Source: GCA-002700125 sp964434385 (GTDB taxonomy: Bacteria; Chloroflexota; Dehalococcoidia; Lucifugimonadales; Lucifugimonadaceae). Taken from it: 64,000 nt of DNA. The stretch is taken from assembly GCA_964434385.1 (NCBI GenBank), contig CAYSUW010000001.1:1-64000 (forward strand), given 5' to 3'. The position numbers and the translations under genes were made by a program. The notes beneath the pieces were generated by a model. The model searched no databases and had not been told where the DNA came from. It was given only the letters and a program-made list of their open reading frames with translations. Of this stretch, positions 1 to 8,532 are shown one piece after another (the first letter of the stretch is position 1; the number at the start of each line of letters is the position of its first letter).

Positions 1-519
1 AGTAACAGCTTTAATCCAGTATTCAAGATTCTCCCACAGTATTTCTTCAGTAAGGATGTTTGAGTCTCCTATAGATCTTATATTCTTTTTTCCTCCAAAA
101 AATAAGTTTTTACTAGATAAATCAAACGCTGTAGCACTAGTATTTCCTCTAATTTTAGTAGGTTCACTCCTTACCCATCCTAAAGGCATCCAATTATAAC
201 CATATGCAGGAATCCCTGCTCTTGCCATATCCCTAATTTGAGAAATCAAGTCATCAATTAATTCGTCTCTTTTAGGCCCTCCTATTACAACATCCCAATA
301 TTTTGGATTCCCAACAAACCCACCTTCAAAAGATACTAAATTAAGACCATGAGACTTTAATTTATTAATAAGTTCCTTATATTCTTGATATGTTCTTCCT
401 CTTCCTAGCCAATCAGTTTGCCCAGGGCCCCCATAGTGAATTATATTTTCAACCCCTAGTTGATTAGATGTTTTCAAGAATTCTTCTGTAATATTCCCTA
501 CTGCCCATGCACTTTTCAT
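1..519 (-). CDS. Mannonate dehydratase-like TIM-barrel protein (3' end outside window)
   Basis: The first 173 residues are present, and the gene runs off the left edge of the window. The ATG at 519 has a GGAG about 8 nt upstream. The N-terminus (MKSAWAVGNI, then GVENIIHYGGPG) and a segment near residues 117-127 (GIPAYGYNWMP) resemble the UxuA family. UxuA enzymes dehydrate D-mannonate to 2-keto-3-deoxygluconate in a TIM barrel with a bound metal. The other UxuA-like protein in this window (25988-26971) has the matching segment GVNHISGHPE, so the two are distant paralogues. The metal-binding C-terminal half is missing here, so true mannonate dehydratase activity cannot be confirmed; it may act on another sugar acid. 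Confidence 0.7.
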   Translation of the reverse strand, partial: MKSAWAVGNITEEFLKTSNQLGVENIIHYGGPGQTDWLGRGRTYQEYKELINKLKSHGLNLVSFEGGFVGNPKYWDVVIGGPKRDELIDDLISQIRDMARAGIPAYGYNWMPLGWVRSEPTKIRGNTSATAFDLSSKNLFFGGKKNIRSIGDSNILTEEILWENLEYWIKAVT

Positions 520-559
520 TACAATGCTCCATTATAAAATTTTTCAAAATGATTATTAT

Positions 560-679
560 CTAGATTTCTGTGATTGCTGGCACTAAACCTGAAACGCTAG
601 CGAAAGTATATCCAGCCCAAATGCCTAAAATAACTAAAACAATAAATAAAGTTATAAAAATTTTAGTCTTGTCATTCAT
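560..679 (-). CDS. Small single-span membrane protein (39 aa), unknown
   Basis: A 39-residue open frame starts with MNDKTK and is followed by one long hydrophobic helix (about residues 7-32). It lies between the mannonate-dehydratase-like gene and a lipoprotein gene on the same strand. There is no clear Shine-Dalgarno sequence. The charged N-terminus followed by a single hydrophobic segment is typical of a small inner-membrane protein, but no family is recognised and the frame could be fortuitous. Confidence 0.45.
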   Translation of the reverse strand: MNDKTKIFITLFIVLVILGIWAGYTFASVSGLVPAITEI

Positions 680-715
680 TTTTAAAATGATTAATACTTT
701 GATTTGATGAAGACA

Positions 716-1342
716 TTATGGTAATTTATCAGCAGTTTCTTGTAAGAACGCCAAAGTACCTTCAGAATCCTCAGTAGCTAAAGGTTCACTCAAAATTACC
801 AAATTCCCTATAATAATAAATTCTGTATACATTGGAGCTCTTCTTACACACTCCATCCAACTAGGTTTTAGCGGAAATAAATTCATTTGATCTTCAAATA
901 ATTTTGCTTTATTGATGATGAATATATTAGAAAATTGAGAATTAGAATTTAATTTTATATTTAACTTATAAACATCAGATGAATTAGGTTTGTTTGCTTT
1001 ATGACCTCTACATTCTGTTTTTTCAACTTTGGGTCCATGAGCAATATTTTTTTCTACTACTTCTATTTCTTCTGTCTGTTCTTCTCCTGCAGTTTTCCCT
1101 AAAGTATTTGCCAATTCAATTGTTGGGTATCTAAAAACTGCAACTTCTCTTCCTTTAAGAAATCCCCATTTTGCATGAGTGGCTTCTGGGAATTCTGTTT
1201 GAAAATCTTTCTTGATTTTTATTCCTATAACAGCAAGATCTTCCATTGAATATATCTTATTCATGTCTTTAAATTCAGCCTGAGAACAACCAATAAAAAC
1301 TAACAAACTAACAAAATTAATTAAAAATAAAAATTTTCTCAT
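716..1342 (-). CDS. Putative lipoprotein, unknown function (208 aa)
   Basis: The N-terminus is a classic lipoprotein signal: basic start (MRKF), hydrophobic core, then the lipobox-like FIGC with Cys19 as the probable lipidated residue. The rest is soluble and mixed alpha/beta, with no transmembrane segment. It should be anchored on the outer face of the cytoplasmic membrane. I recognise no domain. A linker around residues 85-120 is rich in Glu, Thr and Lys. Cys111 and Cys163 are the only other cysteines I see and could pair, which is speculative. The neighbours are small membrane proteins that give no functional hint. Confidence 0.7.
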   Translation of the reverse strand: MRKFLFLINFVSLLVFIGCSQAEFKDMNKIYSMEDLAVIGIKIKKDFQTEFPEATHAKWGFLKGREVAVFRYPTIELANTLGKTAGEEQTEEIEVVEKNIAHGPKVEKTECRGHKANKPNSSDVYKLNIKLNSNSQFSNIFIINKAKLFEDQMNLFPLKPSWMECVRRAPMYTEFIIIGNLVILSEPLATEDSEGTLAFLQETADKLP

Positions 1343-1425
1343 ATAAATTATTGATATAGGATTTTAATATTATTTAATAATACCTAATTAGAATATCAAT
1401 TTGGAGTTTAATTTAAAATATTAAA

Positions 1426-1590
1426 ATGTGGTTTTTATTAAATACATTTATGAAGCTTACTATTCCTTGGATAATTGTAGTAATTATTTTCATGATTATA
1501 GAAAAATCATTCCTAAGTATTCCAGGATTTTCTACAATTGTTATATTATTAGTATGGTCCTACTGGTTTATTAGAGGCAGAAAAAAATAA
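1426..1590 (+). CDS. Small two-span membrane protein (54 aa), unknown
   Basis: A 54-codon open frame encodes two hydrophobic stretches (about residues 12-25 and 34-49) separated by a short loop, with a basic tail (RGRKK). The stop is 14 nt before the ATG of the GYD-domain gene, so the two may be co-transcribed. The ATG at 1426 lacks a close Shine-Dalgarno sequence (a GGAG lies about 20 nt upstream); an internal ATG at 1450 is possible. The composition looks like a real membrane protein, but the function is unknown. Confidence 0.5.
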   Translation: MWFLLNTFMKLTIPWIIVVIIFMIIEKSFLSIPGFSTIVILLVWSYWFIRGRKK

Positions 1591-1604
1591 ATTAAGGAGT
1601 AGTT

Positions 1605-1931
1605 ATGTCAAAATTTTTTATATTAGGCACTTATTCACCAGAAAGTTATGAAGGGTTTATAAAGAACCCTGAACAAGATAGAAAAGCACTCGCTCAAGCA
1701 CTAGCTAAAGCAATGGGAGCTGAGATAACTGGAATGGATTTCTTAAGAGGATCATATGATTTCATAGCATCTATTGAAGCAGATTCTTTTGAAGATCTAG
1801 CTGCAGTAAAGCTTACTTTTGAAGCTACAAAAGCAGGAAAAATGACAATTTTAGAGTCTGTAGATATTAATGAGATTGCTAAGAAAGCTGTCACAGCTAT
1901 GGATAATTATGTACCGCCTGCTTCTAATTAG
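1605..1931 (+). CDS. GYD domain protein
   Basis: This 108-residue protein has the length and pattern of the GYD family (PF08734): a ferredoxin-like fold beginning FFILGTYSPESYEGFIKNPEQDR, with the family-defining G-S/D-YD segment as RGSYDFIA near residues 48-55. A strong AAGGAG lies 8 nt before the ATG. GYD proteins are small cytosolic dimeric-barrel-like proteins of unsettled function, common in proteobacteria, Chloroflexi and archaea. No catalytic role can be read from the sequence. Confidence 0.85.
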   Translation: MSKFFILGTYSPESYEGFIKNPEQDRKALAQALAKAMGAEITGMDFLRGSYDFIASIEADSFEDLAAVKLTFEATKAGKMTILESVDINEIAKKAVTAMDNYVPPASN

Positions 1932-1951
1932 GACTTTAGGATTTTGAAAAA

Positions 1952-2086
1952 TTAAATAGGAGTAGGTTGATATCCTAATTGGCCTGAAATAAAAAAATAT
2001 AAAAAAGTGCTAATTAAAATCAACCAAAAAATAATTTCAACAATACGTTTTTTAGAGATTTTATTAATAAATTCTTTGATTTTCAC
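1952..2086 (-). CDS. Small single-span membrane protein (44 aa, GTG start)
   Basis: A GTG-initiated 44-codon frame begins 11 nt after the stop of the small membrane protein at 2098-2304 on the same strand. It has a basic N-terminus (KIKEFINKISKKR), one transmembrane helix (about residues 15-34) and a short tail ending YQPTPI. The tight spacing suggests a two-gene unit with its neighbour. No Shine-Dalgarno is evident, so translation may be coupled. The function is unknown; the architecture resembles small accessory subunits of membrane complexes, but that is only an impression. Confidence 0.5.
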   Translation of the reverse strand: MKIKEFINKISKKRIVEIIFWLILISTFLYFFISGQLGYQPTPI

Positions 2087-2097
2087 TTAAATCACAA

Positions 2098-2304
2098 TTA
2101 ATCATTTAAAATTACCAAACTTATTATTTGCCAAACAGCAATAATTAAGACAACTGTAAAAAATATTCTCCAAGCACGCATTCCAAAGCCCAATGGTCTA
2201 GAATTCCAGAATCCAGTATGTTTTTCAGTAGGTCGAGTTTTTAAATTTTCTATATATTTTTTCCTTTTTTCTGAAACATCATCTTTTTTAAAATTTTCTG
2301 GCAT
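2098..2304 (-). CDS. Small single-span membrane protein (68 aa), unknown
   Basis: The ATG at 2304 is preceded by an ideal AGGAGG, which makes this a convincing gene. The first 40 residues are hydrophilic and charged (several Lys/Arg), followed by one transmembrane helix (about residues 46-66) and a two-residue tail. This N-in, tail-anchored-like topology recalls small subunits of respiratory or transport complexes, but no family is recognised. It is followed closely by the GTG-initiated membrane protein at 1952-2086. Confidence 0.65.
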   Translation of the reverse strand: MPENFKKDDVSEKRKKYIENLKTRPTEKHTGFWNSRPLGFGMRAWRIFFTVVLIIAVWQIISLVILND

Positions 2305-2338
2305 AAAACCTCCTAATTGAAAAAAAACAAAGATTATT

Positions 2339-2427
2339 CAAAAATAGATAATATTAATGAAAGATTATCATTAATTTGATTTAAATTAGTAGTCTCCAAA
2401 AAATCTATAAAAAAATAGATAATATTT
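2339..2427. repeat. Pair of 16-bp direct repeats upstream of the small ORF at 2430
   Basis: AAAAATAGATAATATT occurs at 2340-2355 and again at 2411-2426, 71 bp apart, in the divergent gap between genes 2098-2304 (-) and 2430-2642 (+). The second copy ends 3 nt before the ATG at 2430, where a ribosome-binding site would be expected. In such AT-rich DNA chance repetition is possible. Confidence 0.45.
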
Positions 2428-2429
2428 CT

Positions 2430-2642
2430 ATGAATAAAATTCAATCCTTAAATAAACATTTTACTTACCACAAAAAATATTTATTAATCATTCTAAATTT
2501 ATCTTTACTAATATTTGTGACATTAGAGGTAATGATATTTATTGAAGTTTCCGAAGGATACTCAAAATACAACTTAAATGAGCAAGCAGTAGGGGCTAGT
2601 GGGGGAAGTTGGGCTGATGGTGATGCTGGCACATATGATTAA
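2430..2642 (+). CDS. Small membrane-anchored protein with Gly/Asp-rich C-tail (70 aa)
   Basis: The frame encodes a polar N-terminus (residues 1-17), a hydrophobic helix (about residues 18-39), a linker and an unusual tail of small and acidic residues (GASGGSWADGDAGTYD). The tail is markedly richer in G and C than its surroundings, which argues for selection on the peptide rather than a chance frame. The tail would be outside the cell if the N-terminus stays inside. There is no clear Shine-Dalgarno. No family is recognised; possibilities include a processed extracellular peptide or a small accessory subunit. Confidence 0.45.
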   Translation: MNKIQSLNKHFTYHKKYLLIILNLSLLIFVTLEVMIFIEVSEGYSKYNLNEQAVGASGGSWADGDAGTYD

Positions 2643-2726
2643 TTAAAATCACCAACTTTTCTTTTAAATTCAAATTCAATTGCGATCTTTAAATTCTTAA
2701 CTATAATACTTTTACATCAATGTGAC

Positions 2727-2782
2727 CTAGGGGGGGGGGTAGCAGATCAGTATCCTTTCTTATTCGCTATTTTCCCCCTAAG
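2727..2782 (+). other. G10-tract hairpin between a small ORF and mgtE
   Basis: A run of ten G (2730-2739) lies in an arm CTAGGGGG...TAGC (2727-2743) that can pair, as + strand RNA, with GCTATTTTCCCCCTAAG (2766-2782). The central Gs would form G-U wobbles with the four Us, around a loop of about 22 nt. On the opposite strand the central block would be A against C and would not pair, so any structured RNA is the + strand. There is no U-run after it, so it is not a standard intrinsic terminator. It could also be a hypermutable homopolymer or an assembly artefact. Confidence 0.4.
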
Positions 2783-2828
2783 TCAATTTGCGCAAAATTA
2801 ATCTAAATATAATAAAACCAATAAAGTT

Positions 2829-4241
2829 TTATATATATGAAACCATTAAATTAGCTAGACCTAAGTATAATACTATTCCTGCTATATCTGTCATTGTAGT
2901 TACTACAACTGCAGACGAAGATGCTGGGTCCATTTTAAAATATTTCATTAATATAGGAACTAATACTCCACCGATTGCAGCAACAAATAAGTTTAACAAC
3001 ATAGCAATTGCCACAAGAAGAGCTAAAAATAACTCGGATTTCCATAATAAAACTACACCAAAAAGCAAAATTGTTACACAAAATCCCTGAATAAGAGCCA
3101 ATATTCCTTCTCTAATTAAAATTTTTCTAGTATCTCTAGTAGTAATGTCACCTAAAGCAAGAGATCTTACAACCAAAGTTAATGTTTGTGTTCCTGCAAT
3201 TCCTGCTTGCCCCATTACCACAGGAAGAAAAATTGCTAAAACAGAAAATCTGGTTAATGAAGAAGAAAATAAACTCAAAACAAAACCAGCCAACAAAACA
3301 GTTCCCAAATTAATGGCTAACCAAGGCAATCGTCTTTTAAATGAACTTTTTAGTGGACCAATTACTCTGTCTTGAATGCTCATTCCAACCATTTTAAACA
3401 TGTCTTCAGTGGCTTCATCTTCTGCTACTTGAACCAACTCTTCTATAGAAATTACTCCTTGTAATATTCCTGATTTATTTACCACAGGAATTGCCCTAAG
3501 CCCATGAGTTTCCATTAATCTAGCACAGTGTTCTCTATCAGTTCCAAGCTCTACTGAGACTACATTAATTGACATCACATCTCTTACATGTTTCCGAGGA
3601 TCAGAAAAAACCAAATCAGGCAAATCAATTGACCCTAATAATAATCCTCCTTTATCTACGACGAAAAGATTTTGTAAATCCGCAGATTTCAAACCAGATT
3701 TCCTAAGCACAGATAAAGCATGAGAAATTGGCCATTCGCTTCTCATTCCAACAACTTCTGCTTTCATTAATCCTTCTGCCCCTGGAGACAATCTGTATAA
3801 ATTTCCAACAGCAGTTCTGTCTCTTATTTTTGCAATTATTTGACTTGCATGTGCCCAATCTATTCCTCTAAGAATTTCTGCAGCTAATTCTGGAGAAGCA
3901 TCATTTAAAACTGATGCCATTTGATCAATATTAATTAAAGCTGGAGAGTCTCTTCTTAATTGGATATGAGAAATGATTTCTTTTAACTCTTTGTTAGATA
4001 AGCCATCTAGAAGTTCTTGGTTAATCAAGTTTTCTTCTTTTTTGGGAACAAAAGGAGTGTTTTTATCTAAATTTTTCTCTTCAAAGCTAAGCTGAAAGCT
4101 TACTTTTCTTGTTACATCTAAAGAAGGTTCATCAACAAAATTGTTATCTTTACTATTATTAAGAGTTTCCTGAGAATTAAATTCTAAAACACTTGAATCA
4201 TCTAACAGTTTTTCTTTAATAATTTGATTAGATAAATTCAT
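2829..4241 (-). CDS. mgtE: Magnesium transporter MgtE
   Basis: MgtE is a homodimeric Mg2+-gated Mg2+ channel of the cytoplasmic membrane. All modules are visible: a superhelical MgtE-N domain (about residues 85-190), a tandem CBS pair (about 195-315, including the segment RAIPVVNKSG), a plug helix, and five transmembrane helices (about 320-470). The helix-5 segment TDIAG near residue 452 matches the pore Mg-binding Asp (TD-x-AG) of the family. At 470 aa the protein is slightly long because of about 80 hydrophilic N-terminal residues. I see no M-box-like leader in the 169 bp upstream. It stands alone on its strand. Confidence 0.95.
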   Translation of the reverse strand: MNLSNQIIKEKLLDDSSVLEFNSQETLNNSKDNNFVDEPSLDVTRKVSFQLSFEEKNLDKNTPFVPKKEENLINQELLDGLSNKELKEIISHIQLRRDSPALINIDQMASVLNDASPELAAEILRGIDWAHASQIIAKIRDRTAVGNLYRLSPGAEGLMKAEVVGMRSEWPISHALSVLRKSGLKSADLQNLFVVDKGGLLLGSIDLPDLVFSDPRKHVRDVMSINVVSVELGTDREHCARLMETHGLRAIPVVNKSGILQGVISIEELVQVAEDEATEDMFKMVGMSIQDRVIGPLKSSFKRRLPWLAINLGTVLLAGFVLSLFSSSLTRFSVLAIFLPVVMGQAGIAGTQTLTLVVRSLALGDITTRDTRKILIREGILALIQGFCVTILLFGVVLLWKSELFLALLVAIAMLLNLFVAAIGGVLVPILMKYFKMDPASSSAVVVTTMTDIAGIVLYLGLANLMVSYI

Positions 4242-4410
4242 AGTTAGTAAATCCAGTTGGCAATAATGAAAAATATTTTATATTTTCAAGAATTCTATTT
4301 TGCCATATCGACTGATGAAAATTCTCAATCTTTTAATACTGATTATTGTATTTTTCTTTTTTAAGAATAAAAATTATAGTAAAGATATGCTAAATTAGAA
4401 AAACAGGATT

Positions 4411-5682
4411 ATGATTTCTACTACCATTTCTAAAAACAAAGAATTCCTCGAAAAGTTTGAGAATATTTCAGATCCTTATGAGTCATTGAGTAAGATTTCT
4501 TCAATAAATTATGAAAAATTAGTTCAGCATCAACCTCTTAGCCCATCAGATATTTCATCATTAATAATTCCATCTCCAGAAAAACTACCTTATGTATGTA
4601 AAGTTGCAAGTATGTACCGTGATTCAGGAAAAGGTAAAAAAATAACTTTCTCTCCTAAAGTTTTTATTCCTTTAACACAATTATGTAAAGATAAATGTGG
4701 ATATTGTACATTCAGAAAAGAACCAGATAACCAAGAACCTTATTTAAGCATTGATTATGTTGTTAATCTTGCAAAAAAAGCATCAGAACTTGGTTGTTTA
4801 GAAGCTTTATTTACACTGGGAGAAAGACCTGAATCTGTATATCCTCAAGCTAAAAAATGGCTAAAGAAAAAAGGATTTCAATCTACACTAGATTATCTTT
4901 TCCATGCTTGCTCAAATGTTTTGGATAATTCATCATTATTTCCTCACTCAAACCCAGGAAATATGACAAAACAAGAAATGATAAAACTAAAAGAAGTAAA
5001 TTTGTCTTTAGGGTTAATGCTAGAAAGCACTAGCGAAAGGCTAACTAAGTTAAATAATCCTCATTTTTTTGCTCCTAGCAAATGGCCAAAAGTACGAAAA
5101 AAAATGCTAAATATATCTGGAAGCCTCAAAATTCCTTTTACTACAGGAATTCTAATAGGAATAGGCGAAACTTTTAATGAAAGAATTGATTCCTTATTTG
5201 CAATAAAAGAAATAGATTCAAAATTTAATCATATAAATGAAATTATCATTCAAAATTTTGTTCCAAAAATTAATACTCTTATGAAGAATTATCCAAAACC
5301 AACTTTTGAAGAATTACTTTGGGCTACTGCATTAGCAAGGCTAATATTAGGCCCTAAAAAAAATATCCAAGTTCCACCTAATTTAACAAATAAAAATTTT
5401 CCATTACTCATATTATCTGGGATTAATGATTGGGGAGGAGTATCACCAATCACAATAGATTTTGTAAACCCAGAATCGCCTTGGCCAACAATTAAAACTT
5501 TAAAAAAATCTACAGAATTTTTTGGGTTTGAGTTAACTCCTAGGCTAGCTACGCATCCAGATATTTTAAAAGAAAATAAAATTAATCTAAGTAAAAGAAT
5601 CCAAAAAAAATTAAAACAATCCATAAATTCAGACGGTTTTCCAAAAATCAACAAAGGGTATTATGAAAATTATCATTCCTGA
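4411..5682 (+). CDS. cofG: FO synthase subunit 1, CofG (radical SAM)
   Basis: CofG works with CofH to make FO (7,8-didemethyl-8-hydroxy-5-deazariboflavin), the chromophore of coenzyme F420. The radical-SAM cluster ligands are Cys92, Cys96 and Cys99 (CKDKCGYC), followed by a TIM-barrel core with TLGERPE and the HSNPGNMT segment typical of CofG. The 423 residues exceed many homologues, mainly through about 60 extra N-terminal residues. A weak AGG precedes the ATG. Its last 20 bp overlap cofH, so translation is probably coupled. CofG and CofH are separate here, as in archaea, cyanobacteria and Chloroflexi, not fused as in actinobacterial FbiC. Confidence 0.95.
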   Translation: MISTTISKNKEFLEKFENISDPYESLSKISSINYEKLVQHQPLSPSDISSLIIPSPEKLPYVCKVASMYRDSGKGKKITFSPKVFIPLTQLCKDKCGYCTFRKEPDNQEPYLSIDYVVNLAKKASELGCLEALFTLGERPESVYPQAKKWLKKKGFQSTLDYLFHACSNVLDNSSLFPHSNPGNMTKQEMIKLKEVNLSLGLMLESTSERLTKLNNPHFFAPSKWPKVRKKMLNISGSLKIPFTTGILIGIGETFNERIDSLFAIKEIDSKFNHINEIIIQNFVPKINTLMKNYPKPTFEELLWATALARLILGPKKNIQVPPNLTNKNFPLLILSGINDWGGVSPITIDFVNPESPWPTIKTLKKSTEFFGFELTPRLATHPDILKENKINLSKRIQKKLKQSINSDGFPKINKGYYENYHS

Positions 5683-6955
5683 AAAACCAAGAGAAAATTT
5701 AGATCAAATTCTTCTAAATACAGATCCTAAAATAGCATCTGTTTTAGATAAAAGCTTGAACAATTATGATTTAAATATTAATGAAATCAAAAAACTCTTT
5801 GAAACACAAAACCTTAATGCATTAATTGCTACTGCTGATGAATTAAGATTCAGGCAAACAGGAAACATTGTTACTTATGTAGTTACAAGAAACATCAATT
5901 TCACAAATGTATGTATAAAAAGATGTGGTTTTTGTGCATTTAGTAGAGAGTACAAAGAATCTGAAGGATATTTTATACCTATCTCTGAAATTGTAACTAG
6001 AGCAAAAGAAGCACAAAAATTAGGTGCAACCGAAATCTGTATCCAAGCTGGATTAGCTCCTAAAATGAAGGGAAATTTATATAACGAAATATGTTTAGCT
6101 GTAAAAAAAGCTTTACCTAAATTACATATCCACGCTTTCTCTCCAGAAGAAGTTTTATATGGTTCATTAAGATCAAAACAAAATATATATGATTACTTAT
6201 CAGGTTTAAAAGATTCAGGAGTAGACAGCTTGCCTGGAACATCAGCAGAAATATTAGTTCAAAAAATAAGAGATAAAATTTCTCCAGGTAGAATTTCTGT
6301 TGAAAAATGGAAACAGGTGATTACAACTGCTCATAAATTAAAAATCCCTACAACATCAACAATAATGTTTGGCCATATAGAATCTTCATTAGATAGAGCT
6401 ATTCATCTAAATTTAATAAAAAATATCCAAATCAAAACTAATGGATTCACAGAATTTGTACCTCTAAACTTCATTCGCAGTGAAGCCCCTATGTTTACAA
6501 AAAAAATAATAAAAATGATTCCTAGATCAAATAAAACAGATTCAATAAAAATGCATTCCATCTCTAGAATTGTGCTTGGTAAATACATACCTAATTTACA
6601 AGTCTCATGGGTAAAAGAAGGTTTTGAATTTGCTCAAACTCTTTTAAAATGCGGAGTCAATGATTTAGGGGGAACATTGATAAATGAAAGCATTTCTACA
6701 TCAGCAGGATCAAAATACGGTCAACTTGCTTCTCCAAAAATTCTTAAAAAATTAGCTAGAAATTCTGGCAAAATACCTGCAGAAAGATACACAACATATA
6801 AATTAAAAAAAATCTTTAAAGATCCTGAAAAAGATACTCTTCATCCCTTAGATAATCTAACTAATTCCACTCAAAAACAACTTGGTTCTTATTTTGAAAT
6901 GATCAAGTCATCCAAATTTAAATATGAGTTTAATGTCAATAAAAATGTCTCTTAA
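5663..6955 (+). CDS. cofH: FO synthase subunit 2, CofH (radical SAM)
   Basis: CofH is the second radical-SAM half of FO synthase; it joins a tyrosine-derived radical to 5-amino-6-ribitylaminouracil. The cluster ligands are Cys84, Cys88 and Cys91 (CIKRCGFC). The following GATEICIQAGLAPK, HAFSPEEV and PGTSAEIL segments are characteristic of the CofH/MqnC group, and the immediate cofG partner settles the assignment. Length (430 aa) is somewhat above typical. The start overlaps cofG by 20 bp and the end overlaps cofD, which indicates a single polycistronic unit. Confidence 0.94.
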   Translation: MKIIIPEKPRENLDQILLNTDPKIASVLDKSLNNYDLNINEIKKLFETQNLNALIATADELRFRQTGNIVTYVVTRNINFTNVCIKRCGFCAFSREYKESEGYFIPISEIVTRAKEAQKLGATEICIQAGLAPKMKGNLYNEICLAVKKALPKLHIHAFSPEEVLYGSLRSKQNIYDYLSGLKDSGVDSLPGTSAEILVQKIRDKISPGRISVEKWKQVITTAHKLKIPTTSTIMFGHIESSLDRAIHLNLIKNIQIKTNGFTEFVPLNFIRSEAPMFTKKIIKMIPRSNKTDSIKMHSISRIVLGKYIPNLQVSWVKEGFEFAQTLLKCGVNDLGGTLINESISTSAGSKYGQLASPKILKKLARNSGKIPAERYTTYKLKKIFKDPEKDTLHPLDNLTNSTQKQLGSYFEMIKSSKFKYEFNVNKNVS

Positions 6956-7898
6956 CAAAAAGTTTCCAATATTAGCATTATCTGGAGGTGTAGGTGGAGT
7001 TAAATTAATACAAGGTTTTACAAAAATTTTATCTCCTGATCAATTAATTACCATAGTAAATACTGGTGATGATGAAGAGTTTTTAGGGCTTCGGATATGT
7101 CCTGATATTGACACAACAATATATACGTTATCAGGACAATCAAACAAAAAAACAGGATGGGGTTTAGAAAAAGAATCTTGGAAAATCTTGAAAAGTCTTG
7201 AAAAAATGGGCATCGATCAATGGTTTAAAATTGGAGACAAAGATCTTGTAACACATCTAATAAGAACTCATTTTTTAAAATCAGGTAAAACTCTTACTGA
7301 AACAACAAATAAAATTCGAAAATTATATGGATTAAAATTTAAAATATTACCTATGAGTGATGAATGGTTTAAAACCAAACTAATCACGAAAAACAAAAAA
7401 ATGTCATTTCAAGAATATTTTGTAAAAGAAAAATCCAAACCTGTTATTAATTCAATAATTTGGGAAAACGATAATCAAAAAAATATCTCAAACCCATCTG
7501 ATCAATTCAAAGAATCTTTAAAATTAGCTTCATCAATTGTTTTTTGTCCTTCTAATCCTCTTTTAAGCATTGCTCCTATAATTAAATTAAAAGGAATAAA
7601 GAAAAAAATCCAAAATTTTGAAGGTAACAAAATAATGATAAGCCCAATAAGAAGCGGTCATGCTTTTAAAGGTCCGACAATAAAAATAATGAATGAATTA
7701 AATTATGATCCTTCTCCATTGGGTCTAATAAAATTTTACAAAGGACTATGTAATATCTTCATTCTAGATCCAGAAGATTATAAGTATAAAGATGATATTA
7801 TTAAAGAAGGAATAAAACCTATTTTTGAGCCTTTAGAATTAACCACTTTAGATGATAAAATAAGAATGGCAAAAAAAATAATTTCTATAATTAATTAA
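6945..7898 (+). CDS. cofD: 2-phospho-L-lactate transferase, CofD
   Basis: CofD transfers a phospholactyl (or phosphoenolpyruvyl) group from the guanylylated donor onto FO, giving F420-0 or dehydro-F420-0. The glycine-rich SGGVGG (residues 13-18) and the NTGDDEEFLGLRICPD segment are family signatures. I chose the ATG at 6945 because it puts the glycine loop close to the N-terminus as in homologues; an in-frame ATG at 6924 would add seven residues. No Shine-Dalgarno sequence supports either start. The start lies inside cofH (11-bp overlap) and cofC follows after 6 bp. Confidence 0.93.
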   Translation: MSLNKKFPILALSGGVGGVKLIQGFTKILSPDQLITIVNTGDDEEFLGLRICPDIDTTIYTLSGQSNKKTGWGLEKESWKILKSLEKMGIDQWFKIGDKDLVTHLIRTHFLKSGKTLTETTNKIRKLYGLKFKILPMSDEWFKTKLITKNKKMSFQEYFVKEKSKPVINSIIWENDNQKNISNPSDQFKESLKLASSIVFCPSNPLLSIAPIIKLKGIKKKIQNFEGNKIMISPIRSGHAFKGPTIKIMNELNYDPSPLGLIKFYKGLCNIFILDPEDYKYKDDIIKEGIKPIFEPLELTTLDDKIRMAKKIISIIN

Positions 7899-7904
7899 AT
7901 TCAA

Positions 7905-8531
7905 ATGCAATTCTCATTTTCTATCATCTTGCCAATAAAAAACTTGAATCAATCAAAAACTCGTTTAAGAAATTCATTGTCTAATAATAAGATTAAAAAT
8001 TTAACTCTTAACCTAATGGATCAAACTATTAATGTTGCCCTTGAAGCAAAAGTTTCAAATGTTCTAATCATATCAAGTGACAAAACAATTGAATCAAAAT
8101 TAACAAAAGATAAAGTTACTTTTGTCTATCAAGAAGATGAAGACTTAAACAAAGCAATAAAAAATGGCTTCGAAATATCTTTTTCAAAAAACCAAATTCC
8201 TATTTTTCTCCCTTGTGATTTACCTTTAATAAATAAAAATAATATTAAAAATATTAAAAATATTATGAACAAAAATTTTGATGTCTGTATTGCTCCATCA
8301 AAATCAGACTTCGGAACTAATAGTTTAGCTTGGAGTAATGAAAAAAAAGAGTTGTTCTATGGTTTTTTTGGCAAAAATAGTTATAAAAAATATACTGAAT
8401 ATTTTTCAAAAAACAAATTAAATTATTTTAAATTATTTGACTCTGAACTTTCTTTTGATTTAGACACTCCAAAAAACTTAAATCATTTAAAAAAAACCAA
8501 TAATCAAATATATAAAAATCTATTAACTTGA
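7905..8531 (+). CDS. cofC: 2-phospho-L-lactate (or PEP) guanylyltransferase, CofC
   Basis: CofC makes the GDP-activated three-carbon donor for CofD. The N-terminal nucleotide-binding strand and loop (ILPIKNLNQSKTRL, about residues 9-22) matches the family pattern P-[IV]-K-x(4)-K-[ST]-RL. FLPCDLPLI (about 103-111) supplies the metal-binding Asp, and DLDTPKNL near residue 186 is the typical C-terminal motif. Whether the donor is 2-phospholactate, phosphoenolpyruvate or 3-phosphoglycerate cannot be told from the sequence. It is very Lys/Asn/Ile-rich, in line with the local AT content. Confidence 0.92.
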   Translation: MQFSFSIILPIKNLNQSKTRLRNSLSNNKIKNLTLNLMDQTINVALEAKVSNVLIISSDKTIESKLTKDKVTFVYQEDEDLNKAIKNGFEISFSKNQIPIFLPCDLPLINKNNIKNIKNIMNKNFDVCIAPSKSDFGTNSLAWSNEKKELFYGFFGKNSYKKYTEYFSKNKLNYFKLFDSELSFDLDTPKNLNHLKKTNNQIYKNLLT

Positions 8532-8532
8532 A

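Noticed and set aside
2643..2828. Possible tRNA, SRP RNA or tmRNA around the G10 tract
   Set aside because: No acceptor stem, T-loop GTTC pattern, or SRP GGAA tetraloop could be found; kept only as an unassigned hairpin.
4242..4410. M-box or other magnesium riboswitch before mgtE
   Set aside because: The region is featureless AT-rich sequence without the conserved stems of known Mg riboswitches.
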